Shown piece after piece: positions 1-5,802 of a stretch of 7,893 nt of DNA (position 1 is its first letter; each line of letters starts with the position of its first letter). The stretch covers positions 8,360 through 16,252 of the forward strand of contig VAYL01000060.1 of the NCBI GenBank assembly GCA_005884305.1. The letters are read 5' to 3'. The stretch comes from Actinomycetota bacterium. Its GTDB lineage: Bacteria > Actinomycetota > Thermoleophilia > Solirubrobacterales > 70-9. Under the pieces are notes generated by a model that was not told the origin of the DNA, made no database searches, and was given only the letters and a program-made list of their open reading frames with translations. The translations under genes and the position numbers were made by a program.

Positions 1-153
1 GATCGCGAAGAGCGACGTGGACTCCGCCTTCACCTGCGTCATGTCGAGAAAGACGACGAGAGCGGGCACGAACAGCACCCCGCCGCCGACGCCCACGAGC
101 CCTCCGAGCATGCCGCCCGCAAAGCCGAGCGCCCCTGCCGCCAGGTACTCCAT
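1..153 (-). CDS. TSUP (TauE/SafE-type) half-size permease, partial (C-terminus outside window)
   Basis: This is the first 51 codons of an integral membrane protein that continues past the left edge. The N-terminus is a hydrophobic glycine-rich helix containing GGLVGVGGGVLFVPAL, followed by an AESTSLFAI segment. This G-x-GGG-x-x-x-VP pattern is the hallmark of the TauE/SafE (TSUP, formerly DUF81) family, which moves sulfite, sulfonates or related anions across the inner membrane. The ATG at 153-151 shares one base with the TGA of the upstream gene (TGATG), so the two are almost certainly translated together. The neighbour is itself a half-size member carrying the same signature, so the pair may build one transporter from two subunits. 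Substrate cannot be told from sequence. The family call is firm; the gene's full length is unknown. Confidence 0.85.
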   Translation of the reverse strand, partial: MEYLAAGALGFAGGMLGGLVGVGGGVLFVPALVVFLDMTQVKAESTSLFAI

Positions 154-512
154 CAGAAGATCAACTCCGCGGCGGTGGCGACCAGGAGGGCGGCGAAGAG
201 AAGGGCGACGAGCCGCTCGGGAATCCGCTGCTGAACCGCGGCCCCGGCGACCACCCCCGCCAGCGCGGGAATGCCCACCACGGCGGCGTTGCCGGGATTG
301 ACGTTGCCGTAAAGCGACTGGGCGATGGCCCCGTAGGTGCCGATGATCACGATCGCCAGGAGACTGGTTCCCGTCGCCTCGCGCTCGCCGTACGCGAGCC
401 ACAGGATCAGGAGCGGGACGATGATCGTGCCGCCGCCGACTCCGAACAGTCCGCTGAAGAGCCCGCCGGCGGTCCCGATCGCTAGAAGCGTGAGCAGGCG
501 ATGCCGCGGCAC
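153..512 (-). CDS. TSUP (TauE/SafE-type) half-size permease
   Basis: This gene encodes 119 residues, about half the usual 240-270 of TSUP proteins, which normally carry two homologous halves. Residues 21-35 carry the family signature GLFGVGGGTIIVPLL. Residues 46-55 (ATGTSLLAIV) match the second conserved block, and GNVNPGNA (69-76) the loop before the third helix. About four hydrophobic helices are visible, ending in LVALLFAALLVATAAELIF. I chose the GTG at 512 because in-frame starts further upstream lie inside the divergent otsB. A TAGTAT box sits 8 nt before this GTG, consistent with a leaderless transcript. The stop overlaps the start of a second half-size TSUP gene by one base. Likely role: one half of an anion or sulfur-compound permease; the substrate is unknown. 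Confidence 0.85.
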   Translation of the reverse strand: MPRHRLLTLLAIGTAGGLFSGLFGVGGGTIIVPLLILWLAYGEREATGTSLLAIVIIGTYGAIAQSLYGNVNPGNAAVVGIPALAGVVAGAAVQQRIPERLVALLFAALLVATAAELIF

Positions 513-519
513 GGGCCGC

Positions 520-525
520 GATACT
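520..525 (+). promoter_or_regulatory. Candidate -10 box toward otsB
   Basis: GATACT on the plus strand lies 8 nt before an ATG at 534. That ATG opens an 8-codon frame (MTLARRGE) ending on the otsB start codon. The hexamer has A at -11 and T at -7 but G instead of T at -12, so it is a weak match. It overlaps the minus-strand box of the divergent TSUP operon, and the 44-bp gap leaves little room for any other promoter. Confidence 0.25.
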
Positions 526-526
526 A
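521..526 (-). promoter_or_regulatory. Candidate -10 box for the TSUP operon (leaderless)
   Basis: TAGTAT on the minus strand ends 8 nt before the GTG at 512. This matches the TANNNT rule and the spacing expected if transcription starts at the start codon. No convincing -35 element is seen. The box overlaps the palindrome ACTAGT (523-528), which it shares with the opposite-strand candidate promoter. Confidence 0.4.
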
Positions 527-556
527 GTCCGCGATGACCCTGGCGAGGCGCGGCGA

Positions 557-1393
557 GTGAGCGACGCAACCGGCGCGGGATCGCGGCTGGCGGAGCTGCT
601 CGATCCCCTTCGGGCCGCCCCGGCCGCGTCGGCGCTCCTCTTCGACATCGACGGGACGCTCGCACCGATCGCGCCCGATCCCGAGGATGCCGCCGTCCCC
701 GCCGGCACGCGCGACGCCCTGCGTTCCCTGGCCGGGCAGTACCGGCTGGTCGCGTGCGTCACGGGTCGACGAGCCCTCGAGGCGCGCTGGATCGTGGGGG
801 TGGAGGAGCTCGTCTACTCCGGGAACCACGGGCTCGAGCTCCTTCGCCCGCACGCCACGGAGCAGGAGCTCGATTCATCGGTGGCGCATGACGCGAGGCG
901 CGTCCGCGAATTCGTTCTGGACCTCGATGCCGAGGACGTCAGCGCGGCGGGTCTGCGACTCGAGAGCAAGGGGCCGATCCAGGCCCTCCACTGGCGAGGC
1001 GCCGCTGATGAGGCGTCGGCCGAGCAGTTCGCCGAACGCATCGCCGGCTCCGCCGAGAGCGCCGGTCTCTTCCCACACTGGGGGCGGAAGGTTTTGGAGA
1101 TCCGGCCGGTGGCCGGAATCGACAAGGGGACGGCGGTCGAGCGACTGCTGACCGAGACGGATGCCGGGATGGCGCTATTTGGCGGGGACGACCGCGGGGA
1201 CCTGGCGGCGTTCGACGCACTGGATCGGCTGGTAGCGACCGGAGCCCTCCGCTCCGCGGTTCGCATCGCGGTCGCCTCGGACGAAGGCCCGCCCGAGCTC
1301 GCCGACCGCGCCGACGCGGTGGTCGACGGGCCAGAGGGATTCCTCGAGGTCTTGCACCTCCTGGCTCACTCGGGCGGGGATCCGCGGGACTGA
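557..1393 (+). CDS. otsB: Trehalose-6-phosphate phosphatase (HAD superfamily)
   Basis: The product (278 aa) is predicted to remove phosphate from trehalose 6-phosphate in the cytoplasm, the last step of the OtsA/OtsB trehalose pathway. HAD motif I is FDIDGTLAPI (D30 nucleophile, D32 acid/base), motif II is VTGR (T69), and the family-typical GNHGLE follows at 89-94. KGPIQALHWR (138-147) resembles the substrate-cap signature. GRKVLEIRP (176-184) and DKG (189-191) supply lysines, and GGDDRGDLAAF (209-219) is motif IV with the Mg-binding aspartates. Length and motif order fit OtsB well; a related HAD sugar phosphatase is less likely. The start is a GTG at 557, preceded by GCGAGG, and it overlaps the stop of a tiny upstream frame (534-560). 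The stop overlaps the next ATG by one base. No otsA is present in this window. Confidence 0.9.
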   Translation: MSDATGAGSRLAELLDPLRAAPAASALLFDIDGTLAPIAPDPEDAAVPAGTRDALRSLAGQYRLVACVTGRRALEARWIVGVEELVYSGNHGLELLRPHATEQELDSSVAHDARRVREFVLDLDAEDVSAAGLRLESKGPIQALHWRGAADEASAEQFAERIAGSAESAGLFPHWGRKVLEIRPVAGIDKGTAVERLLTETDAGMALFGGDDRGDLAAFDALDRLVATGALRSAVRIAVASDEGPPELADRADAVVDGPEGFLEVLHLLAHSGGDPRD

Positions 1394-1938
1394 TGCTCTT
1401 CGTCGACCTCCTGCGGCTGACGGTCCTCCTCATCGGCGGCGCCGGCTCGGTGCTCGGGCTCCTCACGGTCGTCGCGGCGAACCAGAACACCGCCTACTCG
1501 ACGGTCTACTTTTCGGCCGGATGGTGGATCATCGCGGCATTGATCGGGATCTTTCTCGGCAGCCCGAGCCGCGCGGCGGGTGCGATGTCCCGAACACTCG
1601 CCGGCGCCCAGACCCAGACGGCCTTGCCCACGGAAAGCGCAGGGCGGATCGCCTTTCAGCGCCTGTGGCCGATCGGTGCGTTCGCGATCGGCGCCGGCGC
1701 CCTCGCGTGGATCTGGCCGCAGGTGACGGGGGTCGGTGCCGGGTTCGCCATCCTCAACGCGCTCGCGTGGCGTGGGAGGGAGCGCGCGGTGACCGCGATC
1801 GAGCAGCGCGACGGCGTGCGCTTCTACGTCGAGCCGGGCTCGGCTTTTGCGCCGGTGAAGCTGATCAGGACGCCCGGGCTGGGACGGGACCGCATGCCTG
1901 CGGGTCATCCACCGCCTCCACCTCCGGCAGCCGGCTGA
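1393..1938 (+). CDS. Four-helix membrane protein of unknown function
   Basis: This 181-residue protein is not recognised as a named family. Hydrophobic segments lie near residues 6-28, 39-57, 89-108 and 110-126, suggesting two hairpins of membrane helices. The loop at about 58-88 is polar. A cytoplasmic-looking, Arg-rich tail follows (AWRGRERAVTAIEQRDGVRF), ending in a run of six prolines. The ATG shares a base with the otsB stop (TGATG), so it is probably translated by coupling with the phosphatase; no independent ribosome binding site is evident. The last 74 bp overlap the 3' end of the convergent MFS gene, which may explain the low-complexity proline tail. A link to trehalose metabolism is suggested only by the shared operon. 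Its reality as a gene is well supported by the long hydrophobic frame and the overlap. Confidence 0.75.
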   Translation: MLFVDLLRLTVLLIGGAGSVLGLLTVVAANQNTAYSTVYFSAGWWIIAALIGIFLGSPSRAAGAMSRTLAGAQTQTALPTESAGRIAFQRLWPIGAFAIGAGALAWIWPQVTGVGAGFAILNALAWRGRERAVTAIEQRDGVRFYVEPGSAFAPVKLIRTPGLGRDRMPAGHPPPPPPAAG

Positions 1939-3127
1939 AGGCAGCGCGGGCGCCGACGGCGGCGATGAGAGCGGCGGCGCCCGTCATCACCAGCGCCGCC
2001 CGCGGATCGATCGTCTGGCTGAGCCAGCCCGCGATAGGCCCGCCGATCGGGGTGGAACCCATGAACACGATCGAGTAGAGCGCCATCACGCGGCCGCGCA
2101 TCGGGGGATCCGCCTCGAGCTGGAGGGACGAGTTGATCCCGGCCGCGAAGGTCACGCTGGCGGCGCCGAGAGGGACGAGCGCTGCCATCTCGAGCGGGAC
2201 CGACGGCGCCACCGCCGCGATCAGGGCGATCGCCCCGAATCCGAACGCCGCGGCCACGAGGATCCCGGGGCCCACTCTGCCCCGCGCGCCGGCGACGAGC
2301 GCGCCGGCCACCGAGCCCGCGCCCATCGCGACTGCGAGCGCCGTGTAGGTCGCGGCGCCACCGTCGAAGCTGAACCGCGCGAGCAGCGGAAGGATGACCT
2401 GGAAGTTGTAGCCCAGGGTCCCGACCACGGCCATCATCGCGAGCGGGATCGCGAGCGCCGGCGTCCGGACCACGTACCCGAGAGCCGCGCGCACCGCCCC
2501 TCGACCCCGAGTGGCGATCGGCGCGGGCCGCAGCTCGCCGGGCTCCATCGATCGCAGCGCGACGATCATGGCGCCGAACGAGAGGGCGTTCAGCAGGAAG
2601 CATGGGCCGACCCCGAGCGTGGCGATGACTAGTCCCGCGGCCGCCGGCCCCACGATGCGGGCCGAGTGGACCAGTGCGTTGTTGAGGCTGACCGCGTTGA
2701 CGAGCCGGTCGGCGCCGACCATCTCGATCGCGAAGCTCTGGCGCGTCGGGTTGTCGACGGCGTTGACCGAGCCTCGCGCGAAGACCAGCGCCCAGACCAT
2801 CCAGGGCTCGACCGTGCCGGCGGCCGTGATCGCCCACAGGATCAGAGCCGGGAGGGCCATGAGCGTCTGGGTGACGATCAGCAGCGAACGCTTGGGAAGC
2901 CGGTCGGCGAGCAGACCGCCGAATGCGCCGAAGAGGAGGAAGGGCAGGAACTGGAGCGCCGAGGTGACACCGACCGCGACTCCGCTCCCGGTCAGAGAGA
3001 GGATCAGCCACATCTCGGCCACGATCTGCATCCAGTTGCCGGACAGCGAGACCAGTTGGCCGGCGAAGTAGCGGCGGTAGTTCGGAACCGAGAGGGATGT
3101 GAAGGATCGGCGCAGGGCAGCGCTCAC
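1865..3127 (-). CDS. MFS transporter, probable drug/siderophore exporter (EntS-like)
   Basis: This 420-residue inner-membrane protein has the hydrophobic pattern of a 12-helix major facilitator. The start SLSVPNYRRYFAGQLVSLSG and the segment GNWMQIVAEMW are typical of the MFS_3/EntS-type exporter group. Motif A appears as GGLLADRLPKR (70-80) between helices 2 and 3. ARGSVNAVDNPTRQSF (117-132) carries the conserved D-x-P-x-R-Q loop of this group. The first half ends near residue 200 with an Arg- and Pro-rich central linker. The GTG at 3127 lies in a GTGA overlap with the marR stop, so the two genes form an operon and the regulator probably controls this exporter. Substrate is unknown; efflux of an aromatic or amphipathic compound sensed by the MarR protein is the usual logic of such pairs. 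Confidence 0.9.
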   Translation of the reverse strand: MSAALRRSFTSLSVPNYRRYFAGQLVSLSGNWMQIVAEMWLILSLTGSGVAVGVTSALQFLPFLLFGAFGGLLADRLPKRSLLIVTQTLMALPALILWAITAAGTVEPWMVWALVFARGSVNAVDNPTRQSFAIEMVGADRLVNAVSLNNALVHSARIVGPAAAGLVIATLGVGPCFLLNALSFGAMIVALRSMEPGELRPAPIATRGRGAVRAALGYVVRTPALAIPLAMMAVVGTLGYNFQVILPLLARFSFDGGAATYTALAVAMGAGSVAGALVAGARGRVGPGILVAAAFGFGAIALIAAVAPSVPLEMAALVPLGAASVTFAAGINSSLQLEADPPMRGRVMALYSIVFMGSTPIGGPIAGWLSQTIDPRAALVMTGAAALIAAVGARAAFSRLPEVEAVDDPQACGPVPARAS

Positions 3128-3570
3128 CGGCGCTCGCCCTCCAACAGGTCCTCGAGGATCGCGGCGGCGCGATCCAGCGTCGCGAGCTCGTCGGGATCCA
3201 AGCCGCGCAGGCGGCGGGCCATGTAGGCGTTCTTCCGCGTCCGAAGCTTCTTCATCAAGGCCCGGCCCTCGGCGTTGGCGCTGACGGTGAATGAGCGGCC
3301 ATCCACGGGATCGGCTACCCGCTCGACCAGTCCGGCCTCCTCGAGCCGCGCGACGATGCGCGTGGCCGTGGGACGCTGGATGCGCTCCATCCGCGCGAGC
3401 TCAGTCGGCGTGAGCGGGCCGTGTCGCTCGATCGTCGCAAGAGCCGCCGTCTGCGACGGCCCGAGATCGGTGCCGGCCTCCTGCCGGAGCCGACGCGCCG
3501 TCCTCGTAATCACGAGGCGAAGGTGAGCAGCCAGCTCGCTCAGATCGCGGGCCTCAAGCTTAGTTGCCAT
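3124..3570 (-). CDS. MarR-family transcriptional regulator
   Basis: This 148-residue protein has the expected MarR size and layout: an N-terminal dimerisation helix, a winged helix-turn-helix at about 37-100, and C-terminal dimerisation helices. GPLTPTELARMERIQRPTAT (51-70) spans the first DNA-binding helices, and RIVARLEEAGLVERV (71-85) continues into the recognition region. The wing is DPVDGRSFTVS (87-97) with the conserved D-x-R of the family. It starts at the ATG at 3570, and a perfect inverted repeat lies directly before and over the start, so autoregulation is likely. It overlaps the downstream MFS gene by 4 bp and is most simply read as a ligand-released repressor of that exporter. The ligand cannot be inferred. 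Confidence 0.92.
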   Translation of the reverse strand: MATKLEARDLSELAAHLRLVITRTARRLRQEAGTDLGPSQTAALATIERHGPLTPTELARMERIQRPTATRIVARLEEAGLVERVADPVDGRSFTVSANAEGRALMKKLRTRKNAYMARRLRGLDPDELATLDRAAAILEDLLEGERR

Positions 3571-3588
3571 CGCTAATTATCTTAGCGA
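3570..3588. promoter_or_regulatory. Probable MarR operator overlapping the marR promoter
   Basis: TCGCTAATTATCTTAGCGA is a 19-bp inverted repeat with perfect 7-bp arms and a 5-bp spacer, AT-rich in a very GC-rich setting. On the minus strand it contains TAAGAT (3584-3579), 8 nt before the ATG, and the overlapping GATAAT (3581-3576). Either could be the -10 box, the first implying a leaderless transcript. A bound MarR dimer would cover both promoter and start codon. Its size and position fit MarR operators; the exact binding is inferred. Confidence 0.65.
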
Positions 3589-3627
3589 AGCATCTCCGGC
3601 TGGCCGTTCGTGGCCGGTTCCTGGGAG

Positions 3628-3646
3628 GCGGCCGCCGGTTGGCCGC
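3628..3646 (-). terminator. GC-rich hairpin, possible terminator of the polX unit
   Basis: A perfect 6-bp stem (GCGGCC/GGCCGC) with a 7-nt loop begins immediately after the stop of the candidate small gene at 3647. There is no U-tract, so it is not a classical intrinsic terminator. In GC-rich actinobacteria such stems are common, and this one could also be chance. Confidence 0.25.
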
Positions 3647-3811
3647 TCAGCCGCCGTCGGACCGACTGCTCTGGAGCCACTGTCCGAGCGAGTCCAGCAG
3701 GCTGCCCATTCCGTGCTCGCGCCGGGCCGGCGTCTCGTGCCCGTCAACCTCGGGGACGCGGACGTCGAGCTCGAGCAGGTCCGGGCCGTCGAGGCGCCCG
3801 GCGTCGCGCAC
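3647..3811 (-). CDS. Candidate small acidic protein (hypothetical)
   Basis: No family is recognised. The frame starting at GTG 3811 gives 54 residues beginning MRDAGRLDGPDLLELDV and containing EHGMGSLLDSLGQWLQS near the end. Nearly every codon ends in G or C, and the composition is acidic and leucine-rich, as in the confident genes nearby. The overlapping frame read from GTG 3831 is instead a Ser/Thr/Arg-rich sequence typical of a wrong frame. The good-looking codon pattern actually extends a few codons upstream (DKPVLEV), beyond which there is no start before a stop. The true start is therefore uncertain, or the gene is a remnant with a lost 5' end. It lies 49 bp downstream of polX on the same strand, and a hairpin follows its stop. 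Confidence 0.35.
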   Translation of the reverse strand: MRDAGRLDGPDLLELDVRVPEVDGHETPARREHGMGSLLDSLGQWLQSSRSDGG

Positions 3812-3821
3812 CTCAAGTACA

Positions 3822-3838
3822 GGTTTGTCACATAAACC
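3822..3838. repeat. 17-bp inverted repeat between polX and the candidate small gene
   Basis: GGTTTGTCACATAAACC has 5-bp perfect arms, extendable to 7 bp with one mismatch, around a short core. It is locally AT-rich compared with its surroundings. It could be an operator or promoter element for the small minus-strand frame, or the end of a degraded mobile element. I cannot decide from sequence alone. Confidence 0.35.
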
Positions 3839-3860
3839 GGGTCGTCAGCGACCTACTCGG

Positions 3861-5603
3861 TCAGGCTGCTCGACCGGCCTGAGCCCGCTTTCGAAGGCGA
3901 GCGAACTCGCGCCAAGGGCGGGTGTTCGCGACCTGGTCCGCGGTCAGCCACGCCCGGCGGGCCGTCGCCAGGCCGTACACGATGTTGCTCAGCGTGTCCG
4001 TGCCGTGGGCGTCGGTGTTGACGCAGATCATCACCCCGGCCTCCGCCGCGAGCCGCGCGTGGCGCTCCGACAGGTCGCGGCGATTGGGGTTGCCGTTGAT
4101 CTCCAGCATCGTCCCGGTGCGCGCCGCGGCTTCCGCCACGCGCTCGACGTCGACGTCGTAGGGCTCGCGGCGGTTGATGAGCCGCCCAGTCAGGTGGCCG
4201 ATACAGTCGACGAGCGGGTTCTCGATCGCGGTGATGATCCGCTCGGTCATCTCACGCTCCGAGATCTTGAACGATGTGTGGACGCTCGCCATCACCCAGT
4301 CGAGCTCGCGGAGGAGATCCTCCTCGTAGTCCAGTGACCCGTCGGGCATGACGTTCACCTCCGACCCGGCGACCACCCGGAATCCGCGCATCCCGGCGTT
4401 GAGGTCGCGCACCTCCTCGATCCGCTGCTCCAGCCGCTCAGGCGTGACGTGGTTGCCGAAGCCGTGGCTCGCCGAGTGGTCGGTGACGGCGAGGTAGGCG
4501 TACCCGCGGCCGCGCGCCGCCTCCGCCATATCCTCGAGGCTGTTCCGCCCGTCCGAGATCGTCGTGTGGCAGTGCAGGTCGCCGCGGATGTCGTCGAGCG
4601 TGACGAGTTCCGGCAGCTCTCCCTCCGCGGCCGCGCGGATCTCGCCGTTCGCCTCGCGTAGCTCGGGCTCGATGTAGTCGAGCCCGATCCGCCGGTAGAC
4701 CTCCGCCTCGGTCGCGTACCGGGCGACCTCACCGGACTCGTTGTCGGCGATGCCGTGCTCAGAGACGGAGAGGCCCATCGCGACGGCCCGCTCGCGAAGT
4801 TCGATGTTGTGCTCCGCGGAGCCGGTGAAGTGCTGCAGCAGGTTGCCGTAGGCGTCGGGCGCCACGATCCGCAGATCCACCGCGACGCCGTTGTGAGTCG
4901 TGATCCGGGCGCCGCTGTCCCGCGCCGAGCCCTTCGCGGCCGCGAGCGGGTGGTCGAGCAGCGCCTGCGCGAGCTCGACCGGCTCGCTGGCTGTGGCGAT
5001 GATGTCGATGTCGTGGCACGTCTCCGCGCGGCGACGGGCCGAACCGGCGACCTCGACGGCATCGCTCGCCGGGTGCTCGCGCAGGTCCGCTGCGATCCGC
5101 TCGGCGATCGGCAGGACCTCGGAGAGCAGCAACCGCTCCGCAGGACCGGAGTCTTTGAGCTTTCCCAGGGCGGCGACCACATTCTCCTCGACCTTCGGGC
5201 CCAGGCCCTTCAGCCCGCGGATCTTCTCGGCCTCGGCTGCGGCTCGGAGCTCATCGAGGTTGGAGACGCCGAGCTCGTCGTAGAGTCGCCGCGCGGTCTT
5301 CGCTCCCACGCCCGGTACCCGCGTGACCTCCACCAGCGACACCGGGAACTTTCGCTTGAGCTTCGCGGCCGACGGGATCTCCCCCGTCTCGACGAGGGTG
5401 ACGATCTTCTCCTCGAGCGTCTTGCCGATTCCGGGAAGCTCAGTCGCGCGGCCCGCCTGCGCGAGCTCTGCCACCGAGACCGGGCTCTGCCGGATCACGC
5501 GCGCGGCCTCGCGATACGCCAGCACGCGGTAGCGGATCGCGCCGTCCAGCTCGTACAGCGTGGCGAGCTCGCTCATCGCGTCGGCGATCTCCGCGTTTCG
5601 CAT
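3861..5603 (-). CDS. polX: Family X DNA polymerase with PHP exonuclease domain (PolX)
   Basis: The 580-residue product is a complete bacterial PolX, predicted to fill short gaps during base-excision or end-joining repair. The N-terminal part carries helix-hairpin-helix motifs LPGIGKT (56-62), VPGVGAKTA (96-104) and LKGLGPKVE (131-139). The palm has GSARRR (187-192), D198-x-D200 and a third acidic residue in VDLRI (D243), so polymerase activity should be intact. The C-terminal PHP domain shows DLHCHTTISDG (H344, H346, D351), TDHS (H376), GSEVN (E415), SVHTSF (H442), GH (470) and NTDAHG (D531, H533), the metal ligands of a 3'-5' exonuclease. I chose the ATG at 5603: family length fits, a TAGGTT box lies 7 nt upstream, and any longer frame would run through repeat DNA and antisense to the glycosyltransferase. 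Confidence 0.95.
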   Translation of the reverse strand: MRNAEIADAMSELATLYELDGAIRYRVLAYREAARVIRQSPVSVAELAQAGRATELPGIGKTLEEKIVTLVETGEIPSAAKLKRKFPVSLVEVTRVPGVGAKTARRLYDELGVSNLDELRAAAEAEKIRGLKGLGPKVEENVVAALGKLKDSGPAERLLLSEVLPIAERIAADLREHPASDAVEVAGSARRRAETCHDIDIIATASEPVELAQALLDHPLAAAKGSARDSGARITTHNGVAVDLRIVAPDAYGNLLQHFTGSAEHNIELRERAVAMGLSVSEHGIADNESGEVARYATEAEVYRRIGLDYIEPELREANGEIRAAAEGELPELVTLDDIRGDLHCHTTISDGRNSLEDMAEAARGRGYAYLAVTDHSASHGFGNHVTPERLEQRIEEVRDLNAGMRGFRVVAGSEVNVMPDGSLDYEEDLLRELDWVMASVHTSFKISEREMTERIITAIENPLVDCIGHLTGRLINRREPYDVDVERVAEAAARTGTMLEINGNPNRRDLSERHARLAAEAGVMICVNTDAHGTDTLSNIVYGLATARRAWLTADQVANTRPWREFARLRKRAQAGRAA

Positions 5604-5610
5604 GGCCCCA

Positions 5611-5616
5611 AACCTA
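5611..5616 (-). promoter_or_regulatory. Candidate -10 box for polX (leaderless)
   Basis: TAGGTT on the minus strand ends 7 nt before the polX ATG, again matching TANNNT with leaderless spacing. No clear -35 element and no ribosome binding site are seen upstream of the ATG, which supports a leaderless reading. Confidence 0.4.
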
Positions 5617-5636
5617 TTGAGACCAGAAGCGACGAA

Positions 5637-5642
5637 TAGCAT
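5637..5642 (+). promoter_or_regulatory. Candidate -10 box for the repeat/glycosyltransferase unit
   Basis: TAGCAT on the plus strand ends 7 nt before the GTG at 5650. That GTG opens the 50-codon frame running through the 48-bp repeats. It is the only TANNNT box I find with leaderless spacing upstream of the glycosyltransferase. It would form a divergent pair with the polX promoter about 20 bp away. Confidence 0.3.
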
Positions 5643-5649
5643 CCAGGCG

Positions 5650-5802
5650 GTGCAATGGCTTGAGGTGAGGGGCTTTAGCCCCGAAACTGGCTGGTGTCGT
5701 TGGTGGTTAGAGGTGAGGGGCCTTAGCCCCGAAACTGGCTGGTGTCGTTGGTGGTTAGAGGTGAGGGGCCTTAGCCCCGAAACTGGCTGGTGTCGTTGGT
5801 GA
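5650..5802 (+). CDS. Candidate Trp-rich leader peptide encoded by tandem repeats
   Basis: A frame from GTG 5650 to TGA 5800-5802 reads VQW and then nearly three copies of LEVRGLSPETGWCRWW, giving 50 residues with 9 tryptophans and 3 cysteines. The repeat period of 48 bp keeps the frame open; the other two plus-strand frames contain a stop in every unit. The stop shares one base with the glycosyltransferase ATG (TGATG), and a TAGCAT box precedes the GTG by 7 nt. These features suggest a translated leader coupled to the next gene. Against this, one minus-strand frame of the repeat is also open, and the repeat contains a palindrome typical of non-coding repetitive elements. The call is tentative. 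Confidence 0.25.
   Translation: MQWLEVRGFSPETGWCRWWLEVRGLSPETGWCRWWLEVRGLSPETGWCRW
5662..5801 (+). repeat. 48-bp tandem repeat, three copies, each with a small hairpin
   Basis: Units begin at 5662, 5710 and 5758, with the third ending at 5801, one base into the glycosyltransferase-proximal divergence. Units differ by a single base: unit 1 has GGGGCTTTAGCCCC, while units 2 and 3 have GGGGCCTTAGCCCC. Each can fold into a GGGGC/GCCCC hairpin with a four-base loop, which in unit 1 extends to 6-bp arms. Near-identity indicates recent duplication or ongoing homogenisation. The block fills the gap between the divergent polX and glycosyltransferase genes and touches the latter's start codon. The palindrome suggests a REP-like interspersed element. 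There are no spacers of a CRISPR type. Confidence 0.95.

Noticed and set aside
513..665. Longer start of the TSUP gene at 665
   Set aside because: The added residues are Arg/Pro-rich and antisense to the first 36 codons of otsB; the GTG at 512 starts just before the first membrane helix.
3577..3831. 84-residue frame on the minus strand from GTG 3831
   Set aside because: The product is Ser/Thr/Arg-rich with wrong-frame composition, and it runs into the marR operator. The neighbouring frame has much better codon bias.
3564..4337. Large plus-strand open frames opposite polX, the MFS gene and the HAD gene
   Set aside because: These are shadows of high-GC coding DNA; their products are Arg/Pro/Ser-rich and lack any domain, while the minus-strand genes have complete conserved motifs.
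5662..5801. CRISPR array
   Set aside because: The 48-bp units are directly adjacent with no distinct spacers, and no cas genes are present.
5790..5801. GTG at 5790 as glycosyltransferase start
   Set aside because: It lies inside the third repeat copy and adds only MSLV before the ATG. The ATG at 5802 immediately precedes the conserved first strand.
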